NCBI GenBank assembly: GCA_002099365.1
Contig: MSED01000013.1
Coordinates: 1,736,001 to 1,800,000, forward strand
Origin: Phialophora verrucosa
Taxonomy: Eukaryota > Ascomycota > Eurotiomycetes > Chaetothyriales > Herpotrichiellaceae
Direction of reading: 5' to 3'
Length of the DNA stretch: 64,000 nt
Shown: in pieces, positions 32,744 to 43,562 of the stretch
Layout: each line of letters opens with the position of its first letter
Numbering within the stretch: the stretch's first letter is position 1
Translations under genes and position numbers: made by a program
The notes under the pieces: generated by a model
What the model saw: only the letters and a program-made list of their open reading frames with translations
Told to the model about the DNA's origin: nothing
Database searches by the model: none

Positions 32744-34743
32744 GCTGGGATTGAAGCAAGGAGGCGAGGGCTCAGAGAGGCTTGCGTCCCAGCCGAGTGC
32801 TGGAACCACAGAACGCCGCAGGAACTGCCCATAAGCCCTGAGAAGGATCGAGTGTTGAATCGGACGAGCTGGTCCTCCACGTCAAGGATTTCTAAAAGAT
32901 AAGAACACGAGAAATATGTGCTGGACAAGGTTCATGTTCCCGGCTAGACGACAGCGATAGCAGGATGAAATGAGAGCCGGGCCTCGAGGTCGAGCAGGAA
33001 GAATGATCAGCGACTTGAGACAATCTTCGATGGCATTGAAGCCCCACAGCAGTTTGCCAATTGGAGGGACCACATTGGGCAGAGTTCAATCACGTCCGAT
33101 CAAGATGGATAAAGCATTGGATGATTGATCATGTCCCGACATGGGTTTCACAACAGTGCACAAGTACTTGGGCAAAGGAGAGGGGAAACAAACGAGCCAC
33201 ACCTCAAAACATGCCTGAACGAATGGCACAATGTCATCACTGGTTCCACGGGTCGTATCCCCGTCTACCCAGTACACTACCGCAAAGGGAAAGCACGCGC
33301 AATACCTCGGATGATCCGAACCGTGTGCTCGTGCTCGTGCTCTCTGCTCATCCAGCGTCCCCAACCTTCCGACCTGGAGATTGCTGACTGACTGACTGAC
33401 TGACTCCTAGTGGAACACGCGCGACAGCAACCCCTGGGCCGAAGCTCTTAACCCAACCATCTCACTTCCTTGCGCTTCACTACTGACTTGCTGAACCTTG
33501 GACGAGCACCGTGTACCGCGTTTACCGTGTTGCCGAATCACTGACACAGACAAGATGAGGGGTAAGGCTGGCCGAGCGACCATTCGCCAGGCGTGCCAGG
33601 CCAACACAAGACATCAGACGAACCGGGGCGCTGACGATGATGATCGAGATGATGTTTTGTCGTGTCCTCGCTGTGTAGACAACCACCAGATGAATGTTCG
33701 GGTGTTAAAGGAGGAACTCACGGCCCCGGCACCGCCAATAGGGGCACAGCGCTTCGGGAGCCGTGGTTCGGCGGCCTCCACCCCAACCGATCGAGATGTC
33801 CTATTCGATGGGTTGCCGAATGTTCGATTCGTTAGGCCGGCCTGGGATATCCTGTGGGGCTTGGCCAGTGCCAGGGGTGCGCGCTACGGCGATGATCTTG
33901 CGGGGAAAATGGGATCTCGGGTTTGTTCGTTGGTCGTGGTCAAGTCGTGTCTTTGTCTTGTCGTGTGGGGTGGGGAGGGAGTGGAGTCTTACTGTATCCT
34001 GTCCCCGGATACTCGAACTGGTACCTGGTGCACGGTACAGTAAGCTGGCATACTATGTGCTCGATACTTATGCGAATGGAGGAATGGAGGTACTGTTAAT
34101 GTGCTGAGTGTGTAGTTGATGGTGTCGGTTCTTGGTGGGCCGGCTAGGGCTCGAGTAGAGATAGGACGAGGATAGAACGCCCGGGATAATGCACGCCGGC
34201 ACGCCGGGCTTAAAGGAAGGACGAAGGAAGACCTTGGAACTCAAGGATTCGGCCACATTGGATTGCAGACATATACACACTCATCGGGCAGATGTACGCG
34301 GTACTGTGTATGGAGATGCGGAGCAAAAAAGCCAGAGCAGAAGCGTCAATGGAACCATCAATTCATTGTTACAGGATCTGGATGTTTTTAAATGATATCC
34401 ATTTTTGCAAGCAAACTCTCTCGCGGCGAGGAGGTCCCCGGGGAGGGGTGTTCACCCGTAGTTCACACTCAAGCTTTGGATCAATTTTGACAAAAAATAT
34501 AACGTCGGCACTCCTCCAAGCGAGGGCACTCGTGTTGTGCCGCTGGCGTCCTAGTCATCAGATCTGGGAACTGACACACAAACTCCCGTAATATGCAACA
34601 CAAAAGTGTCATGTCATTCTGTTAAGACACGCTGGGATAAGAAAGTCGTACAAAGCCACCGCTGCCGAGGTCGACTTGTTGAAAATGAAAGCTGGGTGCC
34701 GATAATCCGGCCTGCCACCAAAGTCGACGCGTCGGAATGAAAG
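32744..34743. other. Gene-poor region
   Basis: No supported gene in 2 kb. A 181-codon plus-strand frame at 33498-34043 has no family resemblance. A TGAC tandem run of about five units lies at 33385-33405. Confidence 0.4.
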
Positions 34744-35019
34744 CTAGTTGCCCAGCCTCAGGAATTTGTGGGTGACGACCTGCGGCGACTTGGCAGCTTC
34801 GACAGGAGACTCGACTATGCCGGAAGCGAGCGTAGGCTCTTCGACTGAGGAGGTGGACCCGGTCGAAGTGGTGGAGCTGGATCGCCGGGTCTTCTGCAGT
34901 GCAGGGACCAGCGACTCGTCGGCGGCGGGGCTATCCACGGGAGATGTGAAGGGAGACATGGTAGCGACACGATGTGTGGCAGGAATGAGGGTCAGGAAGC
35001 TGTGAGTTGGGCTCGACAT
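34744..35019 (-). CDS. Small Ser/Thr-rich hypothetical protein
   Basis: Single-exon frame of 91 residues starting at ATG 35019, with a second in-frame ATG at 34959. Composition is biased: a basic RRSSSTTSTGSTSS stretch in the middle, then an acidic segment and the ending VVTHKFLRLGN. Such low-complexity small proteins with phosphorylatable Ser/Thr runs are common in filamentous fungi, but no family is recognised and no function is proposed. It lies alone in gene-poor DNA. It could be chance, although the bias is not that of random frames. Confidence 0.45.
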   Translation of the reverse strand: MSSPTHSFLTLIPATHRVATMSPFTSPVDSPAADESLVPALQKTRRSSSTTSTGSTSSVEEPTLASGIVESPVEAAKSPQVVTHKFLRLGN

Positions 35020-37305
35020 GTTTGGATGTTGTTTTGGCTGGGGCTAGAAGTCCGTGGATGTTTTGTTTTCGCAAAGCTTCAGAAGGTGGTTCCGTAGTCG
35101 GAAGGATCGTAATAACGGCACCTCCTTTATGAATGTGCTTTGTCTCGAATGACGCAACAGGCCGGCTTTGTTGTTTGAGTTTGCCTCGGGAATGTGGACG
35201 TCACGAGGTCGTCGGAGTTAAGCCTCTTGGATTATTTTTGCTGAGAGAGCGCTTTGGCAGATTCAGTGGCGGCAGTGGCTTGGAAATCAAGGGACTCGTG
35301 ATGCGATATTTCGTACAATGGCAAAGGCTGGAAGTGAACAGTCGGGGGTGGGGGATCTGTCGAGCAAGCAAAAAAGGGTGGTCTTCTCGAGGGGTTGCCC
35401 TTCTGTTTTATAGACTCACCCACGGCTCCCACGTCCATCATGGAAGCGGCACGCCCGAGATTGGGTCAGAAAGACACGACTCGATATCAATTCGTGTCGA
35501 GGGTGCCCCAGCGACCTCGCTATCGAGGGCTTCGGCGACGAATTGGATGCCTGCACATGACGGATAAAACCGGTAAAGTCGTTGGCAGGCTGTCGAAAGT
35601 GTTTCGATCAACAGGAGGTTGAGGCATGGATATCCGGAATTGGGACACCGTCAATGGTGGGACCGACCCAAGCTTCACGAGCTAATGTAAGACCGGCAAT
35701 GACCGTGGTTAACCTCGGTTAGTGTGGTGTGATAATCAGGCCTGCGACAAGGCACGGAGCGTGATGATGCGGAGAATTTTTGGCCTACAAATCTCCCTCG
35801 TGGGAAAATCGAGGTTGCTTAGGTCCTCAATGCTGAAGAAGGCCATTCTTCTCTGGTTGCATGGTTGGCTGCGGTGTAACTCATCCCTAATAAAACTGTG
35901 TAAAACCCCAGTGCCTGCAGAAGCCTCGTCCGTGCTGAAAGGACAGATAGCTTTGAAGGTACCTTGGGAGATGGGACGTCAGGCTGGATTGGACCGTGGT
36001 CCCACGCTATCATTGCGATACGAGAAGGAGGCTTACCACGTCCGTGAACCTCTCACGGAAAAGTACGGAAAGCGACTAGGGCCCTAGGGTGTGAGTGTGT
36101 GCATCAGCGACAAGGCAGCCCAGTGTGATCATTTGATGGCTTGGGGCGTGCTTGGGTTCCTTACGCCCGGACCAGGGCCGGGACTGCGGGATTATTGTTC
36201 CGAATCATTGAGCAGCTGGGCGATATGAAAATCAGACAATATGCGACTTAGGTCATGATTGGTAAAAGTACACATAGCTTTGTCATAGAGAATGTCTGTC
36301 GCCAACCAACATCCTGTGATAGGATAGTCAACGATAGGTCAGTGCACAATGAGGAAGTGTACTCGTACGAGAGAGAGTGGGATGAGCTGAAAAGAAATCC
36401 GCGCTCTGTGGGCTTGGCATACGTCATCGCTTTGGACGGCGGCCTCGCCAGACCTGCCTCATTGCGGCCTTCCCCACGCTGATAGTCTACAGTGCAGCTC
36501 ACTTTCTGCTTCTCGTTTCACACCCGCAACTTCCACCTTTCCTTCACAGTGCGCACTCTACACAGTATGTGCTCGCATACTCCGTACAGTGTCCACAGTC
36601 CCATTTTGAGAGCCCTAGCCGTATGCAAAGCTCTCTCGAACATGAAGCCCTCTCCTCCGACACCTCCTGCCCGTTTTGACCCGGGTTCTGTACGGCATTG
36701 AACCTCGTTCAACTGATGCCTTGCAAGACCTAATAGGACGCGTCCACCAGCCGTCTCTTCATCCGAGACCTGACCGCAAGCCAGACTCCGAGGATGTTGA
36801 CAGACCATACCCATACCTGTGTTAGTATCTGCAGACTATGTCTGTGATCGTGGTCCACATCGGGGAAATTCAACGTGACGCCTCAATGGAGACAGGTTGC
36901 GAAATTAGATATACACTGAGAGCACACTAATTCTCTTCCCCCACGGTCGAGGAACCCAGTTATTCCCATTCCAAAGCCTGTCAAAATTGTTTCCGCCCGA
37001 ATAATGATGGATCATCAACGAGAGGACTTCAACTTGGCAAATCGGGTTATATGCCCCCCTGTAGGTTATTGTCTCGGCTTACGCCTGTCTCGTATAGCAT
37101 TCGGCTGAGGACTCAGCCTCATTCTATTGGGTTCAGCTTTGGGATTCTTTATTATTCTTACAAGACATGTACTAGCCACTCTCCTCGCAGAAACCTAGAG
37201 GGCAGTTTCTTCATATAATTCAACACAGGAATAGTGCCACTCTGCACCTATTCAGCACGATCTCAACATAAGCTTGTCTTCGAAGTGTCATCATCGCTGC
37301 CACCC
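35020..37305. other. Gene-poor region upstream of the HET-domain gene
   Basis: About 2.3 kb with only short, unrelated open frames on both strands. Nothing could be assigned except that the last part must act as the promoter of the HET-domain gene. Confidence 0.4.
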
Positions 37306-39011
37306 ATGGAGATACTCGGACGGAAACCTTATGAATGGGACCTTCTCCCCGACCAGCACTCCATACGCATCTTATGCCTCCAAACCTACTTGGATCACAC
37401 CAGTCCCCTCCATGGCTCACTGGTCACTTGTTCCCTCGAGGATGTGTCTGACAGCTATGAGGCTATTTCGTATGCTTGGGGACCTGGCGTTCCTTGCTTT
37501 CCGTGCACGATTCTGATTGGCGACGATTCGTTCTTGAAGATAACAGAGAACCTGGCAGGTGCTCTGAGGGCTCTTCGGCTGCCGACCTCGGAACGTCGAC
37601 TCTGGGCCGATGCCATCTGTATTGACCAGCAGAGCATCAGTGAAAAATCCCAGCAGGTGAACCTCATGAGCCAGATCTTCAATCTTTCCACCAAGACGCT
37701 AGTTTGGCTGGGTGAAGACGACGATTCGGTCCCATTGGCATTTGATCTATGTCGCAGTCTCTCCCAGAATCGGCGAGCTTTTGGCCTACATTCGGTCTAT
37801 ACTTTCGAAGACAAATTCGATCCCAAATTCTCCAAAGACAAGATGGCTTTGGACCAAGATTCAGTCCGTGGGCCCGCCCTCAGGGATGGATGGCAAACAC
37901 CCATCAATACAAGACACATTTCCGGGAACCAGCTTGGGCTATCGCGGCTCGAAGACTTCGCATTGAACGTACATCATACATCGATGCCGATGGGCGGAGG
38001 CGTCTGACACAACCACCTTCGTCGATGTTGGAGGTCTTATCTGCCGCGTCACTCTTCGATTGCACAGAACCTGTGGATTGCATCTTCTCTCTATCCGCGC
38101 TCGTCGACGACATCAGCTTCGAGCCCAATTACGAAGAAACTGTGTCTGAGGCTTATAGTAGGCTTGTTGACACATATCTCTACGGGGAAGAGATCTGTCG
38201 AACAAGAATTCTGCACCATGCGAGACTTCCGGTCAGTCCAGACGACATAAGGCTCTCAGCAGGTATTCCATCTTACGTTCCGAACTGGCAAATATTAAAG
38301 GAGTGGGGGCATTTTCGGCTCGGAGGGTCTGGCAGCTTCAGGTAGAGTGCAGGCTTTCAAGAGTTGTCGATGGTGACCAAGAGTCCGTCCGGAGCACCCA
38401 ACCTCGGTGGCTATGACCTTGGTGAAATCCAGTACATCGGGCTTGAGGTTACAAACGATACCTTCAAGCCGGAGATGAAGAAGTGGTTCCAGAACTACAG
38501 GGAAGGTTCCGAGCACGACGTCCGATATCTAACAAACGAGCCTTTGGTGGTTGCGATGGCCAGGACTCTCCTGGCAGATAACAGGCTCCGAACAACCCAA
38601 CAGCTCTTCGAGCCTTCATTAACCGAGTTCGACTACGAAGAATTTGGAGCACGAATCAGTGAGATTGTTGACGACAGTTTGCCCGCCGGAAGTTCCCTTT
38701 CATCAATTCAGCCTCCTGGAAACTTGAGGCGCACACCCGATTTTGGGAGCTTCATAGACGCAGCGCTACTTGTGCTTGTCCTCCGGCGACCTGCCATCTT
38801 ATATGGTCAAAGCATTGCACTGGTACCAGCGGCGGCGAGAGAAGGAGATAGAATGGCCATTTTTTCTGGCGCAGAGACTCCATTTATTGTACGGGAAGCT
38901 CACGGGACCGATCGGAAATGCTTCCAGCTTGTCGGAGAATGCTACGTTCACGGGTTTATGGATGAAGTCGACCTGAGCGGTATCGACCGGGTGATTTTCG
39001 AACTTGTATAG
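37306..39011 (+). CDS. HET (heterokaryon incompatibility) domain protein, possibly disrupted
   Basis: The HET domain is a TIR-related cytosolic module that triggers cell death when unlike fungal strains fuse. Signatures from the start at 37306: YEAISYAWG, ITENLAGALRALRL, LWADAICIDQQSI, EKSQQVNLMSQIF and TLVWLGED. The C-terminus is also typical (PSYVPNWQI, then FQLVGECYVHGFMDE). The first frame stops at 38007, and the second has a TAG at 38343. Two short introns would restore an open gene: 37864-37913 (50 nt, GTCCGT...ACAAG) and 38327-38383 (57 nt, GTCTGG...AAGAG), giving 532 residues. Both sets of splice sites are weak, so a pseudogene with a frameshift and a nonsense codon is a real alternative. 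The canonical W-x-R-x-W-x-x-Q-E segment is not clear. Confidence 0.65.
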
Positions 39012-39464
39012 GAACTAAAAGTATTCCAGGTAGTCGGGATCGTGAAATTTTGGTCGTTCTGGTCATAATATCATCCGAATTTGATCGTTGAATTCCTGTC
39101 TCCGTTGAATTCCTGTCTCCGTTGAATTCCTGTCTCCGTTGAATTCCTGTTCCGTTGAATTCCTGTCTCCATTGAATTCCTGTCTCCCATCTGTATCTGA
39201 CGTCCCCACTTTGTTTGGGTCAACCTGTATCGTGTTGGGCCATCCACACGAGGGGATCATCACGCAGCGTTGGCAAGATGGGCATCCGCCGATCCCGACT
39301 CAAAATCAATGTCGCTGTCGTCTCTGATGCGTATCAAGACACACATGATGATTGAATCCGGAAGCGGTGATTCACGGGAAGGCGACCTGAGTTTAGTTCT
39401 CCTCATTGGCACCTGAGTGAAGGGAAGCTAGGATAGTGAGCGTGTGAATGCAGAATTTCATACA
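39012..39464. other. Intergenic region carrying the 17-bp tandem array
   Basis: 453 bases between the HET-domain gene and the FAD-oxidase relic. Besides the tandem array at 39088-39188, nothing is recognised. Confidence 0.5.
39088..39188. repeat. Six-copy 17-bp tandem repeat
   Basis: The unit TTGAATTCCTGTCTCCG occurs three times exactly (39088-39138). A 16-bp copy lacking one base follows (39139-39154), then two copies differing only in the last base (39155-39188). Each unit contains an EcoRI site (GAATTC). The array lies just after the HET-domain gene. Confidence 0.95.
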
Positions 39465-39870
39465 TCAGGGCTTTGGTTGCCCGCGATCGCGGACAGTCCG
39501 GCAATGCCGCACTAGTTCGTCCAAGGCTTCGCGGAAACGCAACGCTGGGCTGAAGTCGTCAGTCTCGTGGGTTTGTGGGCTGTAATTCAGCAGTCTGTTG
39601 AGATTGGACGTGTCGATGAGGATCCCGCCGTCGTGGAGCGAGGAGTAGGGGCATAGATGGCCACCGGAATATACGTCGATGGACACACCCAGTTCGTTTG
39701 CTCTTTTAACAGCTCGCACGACGCCGTCTACGCTCGAGGGCACGTGAACCTCGAGAGGGTATTTTGAGGGCACGGTGGCGTTGACGAAGGCGAGGCGGTG
39801 ACGTTCATAGTCTAGCGAGTCTCGAATGTAGACATCGGGCGCAGGGCATGACTCGCTGGCCAGGTTATAA
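39465..39870 (-). pseudogene. Truncated FAD-linked (berberine-bridge/PCMH-type) oxidase fragment
   Basis: About 135 codons on the minus strand match the start of a flavin-binding PCMH domain. YPLEVHVPSSVDGVVRAVK is followed by IDVYSGGHLCPYSSLHDGG, where the SGGH segment contacts the flavin, and then ILIDTSNLNRLL. LRFREALDELVRHCRTV aligns with the next conserved helix, but the frame ends at 39465. The rest of the FAD domain and the substrate domain, normally 300 or more residues, are absent. The upstream frame has no clear ATG, and likely N-terminal sequence lies in another frame. It looks like a decayed remnant, back-to-back with MDM12. Confidence 0.6.
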
Positions 39871-40148
39871 GGGTGCCGATGTCTGCGGGCAAGGTGCTGA
39901 CGAGACCTCTGGCGCTCCCATCTTTGCTTTGAGTCTTCTCCCGCAGAATATAAGCACTGTCGTGGGAGCAAGGTTGGTGGACGAAAAGGGGGTATGTGTT
40001 GCTGCCCCACGCTCTCCGCCAAGACCTGGTCTGGCGGTTGATCGCTTGCCAGTTTGCTACACGACGACTCGCAATCTCGTGCGTCATGATCAAAAATGCA
40101 TTCGGGCCTCTGAAATGGTTTCCTTCATCTGCATTGCAATGATAGACG

Positions 40149-41480
40149 ATGTCGGTAGACATTGGATGGGAAACCATCACCTCAGGTCCTGACGGCGCCG
40201 CTCTTGCCGAGAAGATTCGAGACTTCGTCCACGAGAAATTCCAGCAGGTGGCGCTGCCACGATTCATCAACGCTGTCCACGTTCACTCGTTCGATCTGGG
40301 GACAGTCTGCCCGCAAATCGAGATCAAGGACATCTGCGATCCACTACCTGACTTCTACGAGGATGAGGATGACAACGACGGTGACGAGGACGAAACACTC
40401 GTCGAAAACGATGGGACGGGAACGGCGAAGAATCAGAGCTTCGAGAGCATGCACAGCCACGGATCTGGGGGACCTGCTTTGGATTCCCGGCAGACACGTC
40501 CGACACCACAGCTGTCCAATATACTGACGAGCTCGGAATTCGCTCAATTAGCTGCAGGAGGATTGACGAGAGAAGGGACCATGGCAAGCGCAAACCCGTT
40601 CAGCGGCCCGTTCCCACGAAGCACAACCCCTGGTATTCCAGGAGGGACGTCAAACCTCAGCTACTTTCATTTTCCAGGCAGTGGTCTCTCAGGCACTCAG
40701 ACTCCGCTGGCCGCACTTGCCAGCGGAACTCCCTTCAGCCCGAGACCTTGGTCGCATGACCTATTAGAGAGTGCCGTACCCCAGCACACGACACCCCAGG
40801 GACCGAGCCAAGTAGGGCAGTCGCAGCAAGATCCATCAGGGCATTATGATCCATCCACCAGGGCTTCAACAGCTAACAGTATCTCATCACCTCGTGAGTC
40901 TGAATCTGGGCTATCATCGTCCCCTCCTCTACCAAACAGGCACACTGCATGCGATGAAAGTGGACAGGAGTCTACATTAGACGCAGTGACGGCATTGTCA
41001 CCTTCCAGACTTCACAGCAGACAACCATCAGACTTGCAAGTGGTTGCGAGGGTCAAGTATGCCGGGAATGTGCGCATGACCCTCACCGCAGAGATACTGC
41101 TCGACTACCCGATGCCGAGCTTTGTGGGGATTCCCCTGAAGCTAGACATCACAGGCCTGACCTTTGATGGAGTCGCGGTAGTGGCTTGGATCAAAAAGAA
41201 GATGCACTTTTGTTTCTTGGACCCCGAGGACGCTGCCGCCCTTGTGGGAGAGACCCAGCCAGATGACCAACTCACGGAGAAACGTGGCAAGGGTGGCTTG
41301 GGGACTGGTGTGCCCGGCCTGTTACAGGAAATCCACGTGGAGAGCGAGATTGGCCGGCAAGCCGACGGGAAGCAAGTGCTCAGGAACGTTGGCAAGGTGG
41401 AAAGGTTCGTCGTCGAACAGGTCAGGAAGATTTTCGAGGAAGAGTTCGTCTTTCCAAGCTATTGGACATTTCTAGTATGA
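40149..41480 (+). CDS. MDM12: Mitochondrial distribution and morphology protein 12 (ERMES subunit)
   Basis: SMP-domain lipid-transfer protein of the ER-mitochondria encounter structure, bridging Mmm1 and Mdm34. Single exon, 443 residues, within the range for filamentous fungi. The N-terminal half of the SMP domain is at residues 1-75 (MSVDIGWETI, then VHVHSFDLGTVCPQIEIKDI, a hallmark). A long low-complexity, acidic and Ser/Pro-rich insertion spans about 75-300, as in other Pezizomycotina Mdm12. The SMP domain resumes with VVARVKYAGNVRMTLTAEIL and ends near IFEEEFVFPSYWTFLV, the typical C-terminus. The start is fixed by the conserved MS-DI-WE opening. The relic at 39465-39870 is divergent and unrelated. 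Confidence 0.97.
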   Translation: MSVDIGWETITSGPDGAALAEKIRDFVHEKFQQVALPRFINAVHVHSFDLGTVCPQIEIKDICDPLPDFYEDEDDNDGDEDETLVENDGTGTAKNQSFESMHSHGSGGPALDSRQTRPTPQLSNILTSSEFAQLAAGGLTREGTMASANPFSGPFPRSTTPGIPGGTSNLSYFHFPGSGLSGTQTPLAALASGTPFSPRPWSHDLLESAVPQHTTPQGPSQVGQSQQDPSGHYDPSTRASTANSISSPRESESGLSSSPPLPNRHTACDESGQESTLDAVTALSPSRLHSRQPSDLQVVARVKYAGNVRMTLTAEILLDYPMPSFVGIPLKLDITGLTFDGVAVVAWIKKKMHFCFLDPEDAAALVGETQPDDQLTEKRGKGGLGTGVPGLLQEIHVESEIGRQADGKQVLRNVGKVERFVVEQVRKIFEEEFVFPSYWTFLV

Positions 41481-42191
41481 TGCCAGAGCGCCGTGGTGGT
41501 GTTTCTAGATGCCGTGCTGGCCGGTGATGAAATGAAGGAGGACTTCTTGAAACACCCATCCAAGATGTCAGAGCTTGTCACCGGCATTGGTCATTTCTCG
41601 AAATTGTGTACCTGCAGATAGCGCCATCCAAGGACAGTCGGACTCGTCGGAGGCCAAATGTCTGATGACGGCCACGTCACGCGTTACGTATAGCTGCAAA
41701 CCCCTGTGAACAGTAACCAGGAATCAGGCGGCCCAACCCTTGGTCACTCGGACTGTTCGCCTGTCAGGTACGCACCCAATAAGAGATAATCGAGCCCTGT
41801 CAAGCATCTGTTTCACCTGCCTCGGTCCGTGGTTCGTGCCACGTTCCTATCAGGCTATCAAGATGAAGCCCCTGATTCCCAGAAACTCCCGCTCATATCT
41901 CACCGTCGATTAGCAAATAAGAATCAGCCGACGATGAAGCAGCGCAGTTGTCACTTGTTGTTTTCGCGCTCAAAGTGCATCATGTCTCGACGCCAGGACC
42001 AAATATTCAATGTTCCGGCACCTGGAATGACGTCGACCACTGGAGCGACAAGGTGGGTGGGCGGATAGGCGGGTGGGTGTGTTAGATCGCAGCATAATGT
42101 ATGTAAAGTCTACGGCGCTCGTCCGGGGACCTCCAGAAAGTCAATCAATATCGATCCCACATTCTCGTCTTATCTCCCCCAACATCGAAGA
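41481..42191 (+). other. Intergenic region
   Basis: 711 bases between MDM12 and the GH64-like gene. No gene is supported. The last 80 bases before 42192 are rich in C and T, which suits a promoter or leader. Confidence 0.4.
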
Positions 42192-43562
42192 ATGATATCG
42201 AGAATCATGCGCCGGCTCAGAAAGGTCGTCCAACGCGTCAGATCGAATGGCTCGCCATCACCAGCTCCCGCTGCCGCTGCCCCTGCCCAGGCCGCCATTT
42301 CCGAGCAACGGGGCCCTCCGCCGTCGCATCCTCCCGCACCTCAACCGGCGGCGGTAGCAGCAGCACCGACGACCCAAGCCACGGGCGGCTCAACATTGAA
42401 CATCGCCCTGCAGAACCAGACAACATCCCAGACAGTCTACGCGTACATCACGGGCCGGGCCCTCGACCACGGGAATGCATGGTTTCTCCTCTCCGCGGAC
42501 GGACACACGCCATACTATCCCAGCTCGCCGGCCTCGATCGGGTCACCGATCCAACAGAACTGCGCCATCCCCCTCGGAGCACCGGGCAACACGGTCAACG
42601 TGACGATCCCACACATCGCCGGCGGGAGGATCTGGTTCTCGATCGACGCACCGCTGACCTTCCTCCTCAACCCGGGCCCCGCGCTCGTCGAACCCTCCGT
42701 GACCAACGCATCGGACCCCAACATCCACACGAACTGGGGCTTCGCCGAGTTCACGTTCAACTCGGACCAGCTGTACGCGAACATCAGCTACGTCGACTTC
42801 GTCGGCCCGCCCGTCGCGCTGACGCTCACGAGCGCCACGCTCCCGCCACAGCACGTCGCCGGCATGCCGAGCAACGGGCTGGACCAGGTGTGCGCGGGCC
42901 TGCGCGCCCAGCACGCCACCGACAACCAAGGCTGGGACCAACTGATCGTGACGCACCAGGGGCGGAACCTCCGCGCCCTATCCCCGAACCAGGCGATGGT
43001 CACCAACCCGGCCCTCTTCGCGACCTACTACGACGACTACACCAGCCGGGCGTGGCGCAAGTTCTCCACGCAGGCCATGTCGCTCGACACGCAAGCCGCG
43101 TTCGGCACCGTCTCGGCCCAAGTCGACCACACGAGCGGGAACCTCAACTTCCGTGTCGGCGGCAGTGGCGATGGCTCGGGCTCGACTTCCGTCTTGTCCT
43201 TCGCCAAGCCGTCGACGCGCGACATCTTCTCGTGCTCGACGGGCCCGTTCGCCACGGGACCCAACCGGGCTGTCAACGCCATCATCCCGCGCCTGGCCGC
43301 CGCGTTCAACCGCTCCACGCTGCTGGAGACAAGCGTCTTCCCGGCCCCGCTGGCGCTGTACTACAAGGACGCCACGACGAACCACTACTCCCGCATCGTG
43401 CACGCCGTGAACCTGGACGGCAAGGGCTATGCATTTCCATACGACGACGTGCAGCCGAGCGGGGGCGCCGACCAGAGCGGCGAGGTCCACGCCGGAGATC
43501 CTGTCTTGTTCACCGTCGCGGTTGGGGGTGGGAATGCCGGTAGGCCCAGGAGGGAGCTTTAG
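42192..43562 (+). CDS. GH64-like (thaumatin-like beta-1,3-glucanase family) protein without a signal peptide
   Basis: Single exon, 456 residues. After a basic N-terminus (MISRIMRRLRKVVQRVR) and an Ala/Pro-rich linker to about residue 65, the body matches the GH64 fold: LNIALQNQTTSQTVYAYITG, then GGRIWFSIDAPLTF, and TNWGFAEFTFNSDQLYANIS, where a beta-sandwich and acidic residues are expected. YVDFVGPPVALTL and the GLDQVCAGLR helix follow, then AYNRST-like strands and a C-terminal Gly-rich strand. GH64 enzymes cleave beta-1,3-glucan into pentasaccharides in bacteria; fungal members vary. No hydrophobic leader is visible, so it may be intracellular or non-classically exported. Third codon positions are strongly G/C, more than in neighbouring genes, which also creates a long empty frame on the same strand. 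Confidence 0.85.
   Translation: MISRIMRRLRKVVQRVRSNGSPSPAPAAAAPAQAAISEQRGPPPSHPPAPQPAAVAAAPTTQATGGSTLNIALQNQTTSQTVYAYITGRALDHGNAWFLLSADGHTPYYPSSPASIGSPIQQNCAIPLGAPGNTVNVTIPHIAGGRIWFSIDAPLTFLLNPGPALVEPSVTNASDPNIHTNWGFAEFTFNSDQLYANISYVDFVGPPVALTLTSATLPPQHVAGMPSNGLDQVCAGLRAQHATDNQGWDQLIVTHQGRNLRALSPNQAMVTNPALFATYYDDYTSRAWRKFSTQAMSLDTQAAFGTVSAQVDHTSGNLNFRVGGSGDGSGSTSVLSFAKPSTRDIFSCSTGPFATGPNRAVNAIIPRLAAAFNRSTLLETSVFPAPLALYYKDATTNHYSRIVHAVNLDGKGYAFPYDDVQPSGGADQSGEVHAGDPVLFTVAVGGGNAGRPRREL

Noticed and set aside
33498..34043. 181-codon plus-strand frame in the gene desert
   Set aside because: Irregular composition, no domain, and no matching leader or intron signals.
42479..43543. Long 354-codon frame inside the GH64-like gene, same strand
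   Set aside because: Arg/His/Pro-rich shadow caused by the strong G/C third-position bias of the real frame.
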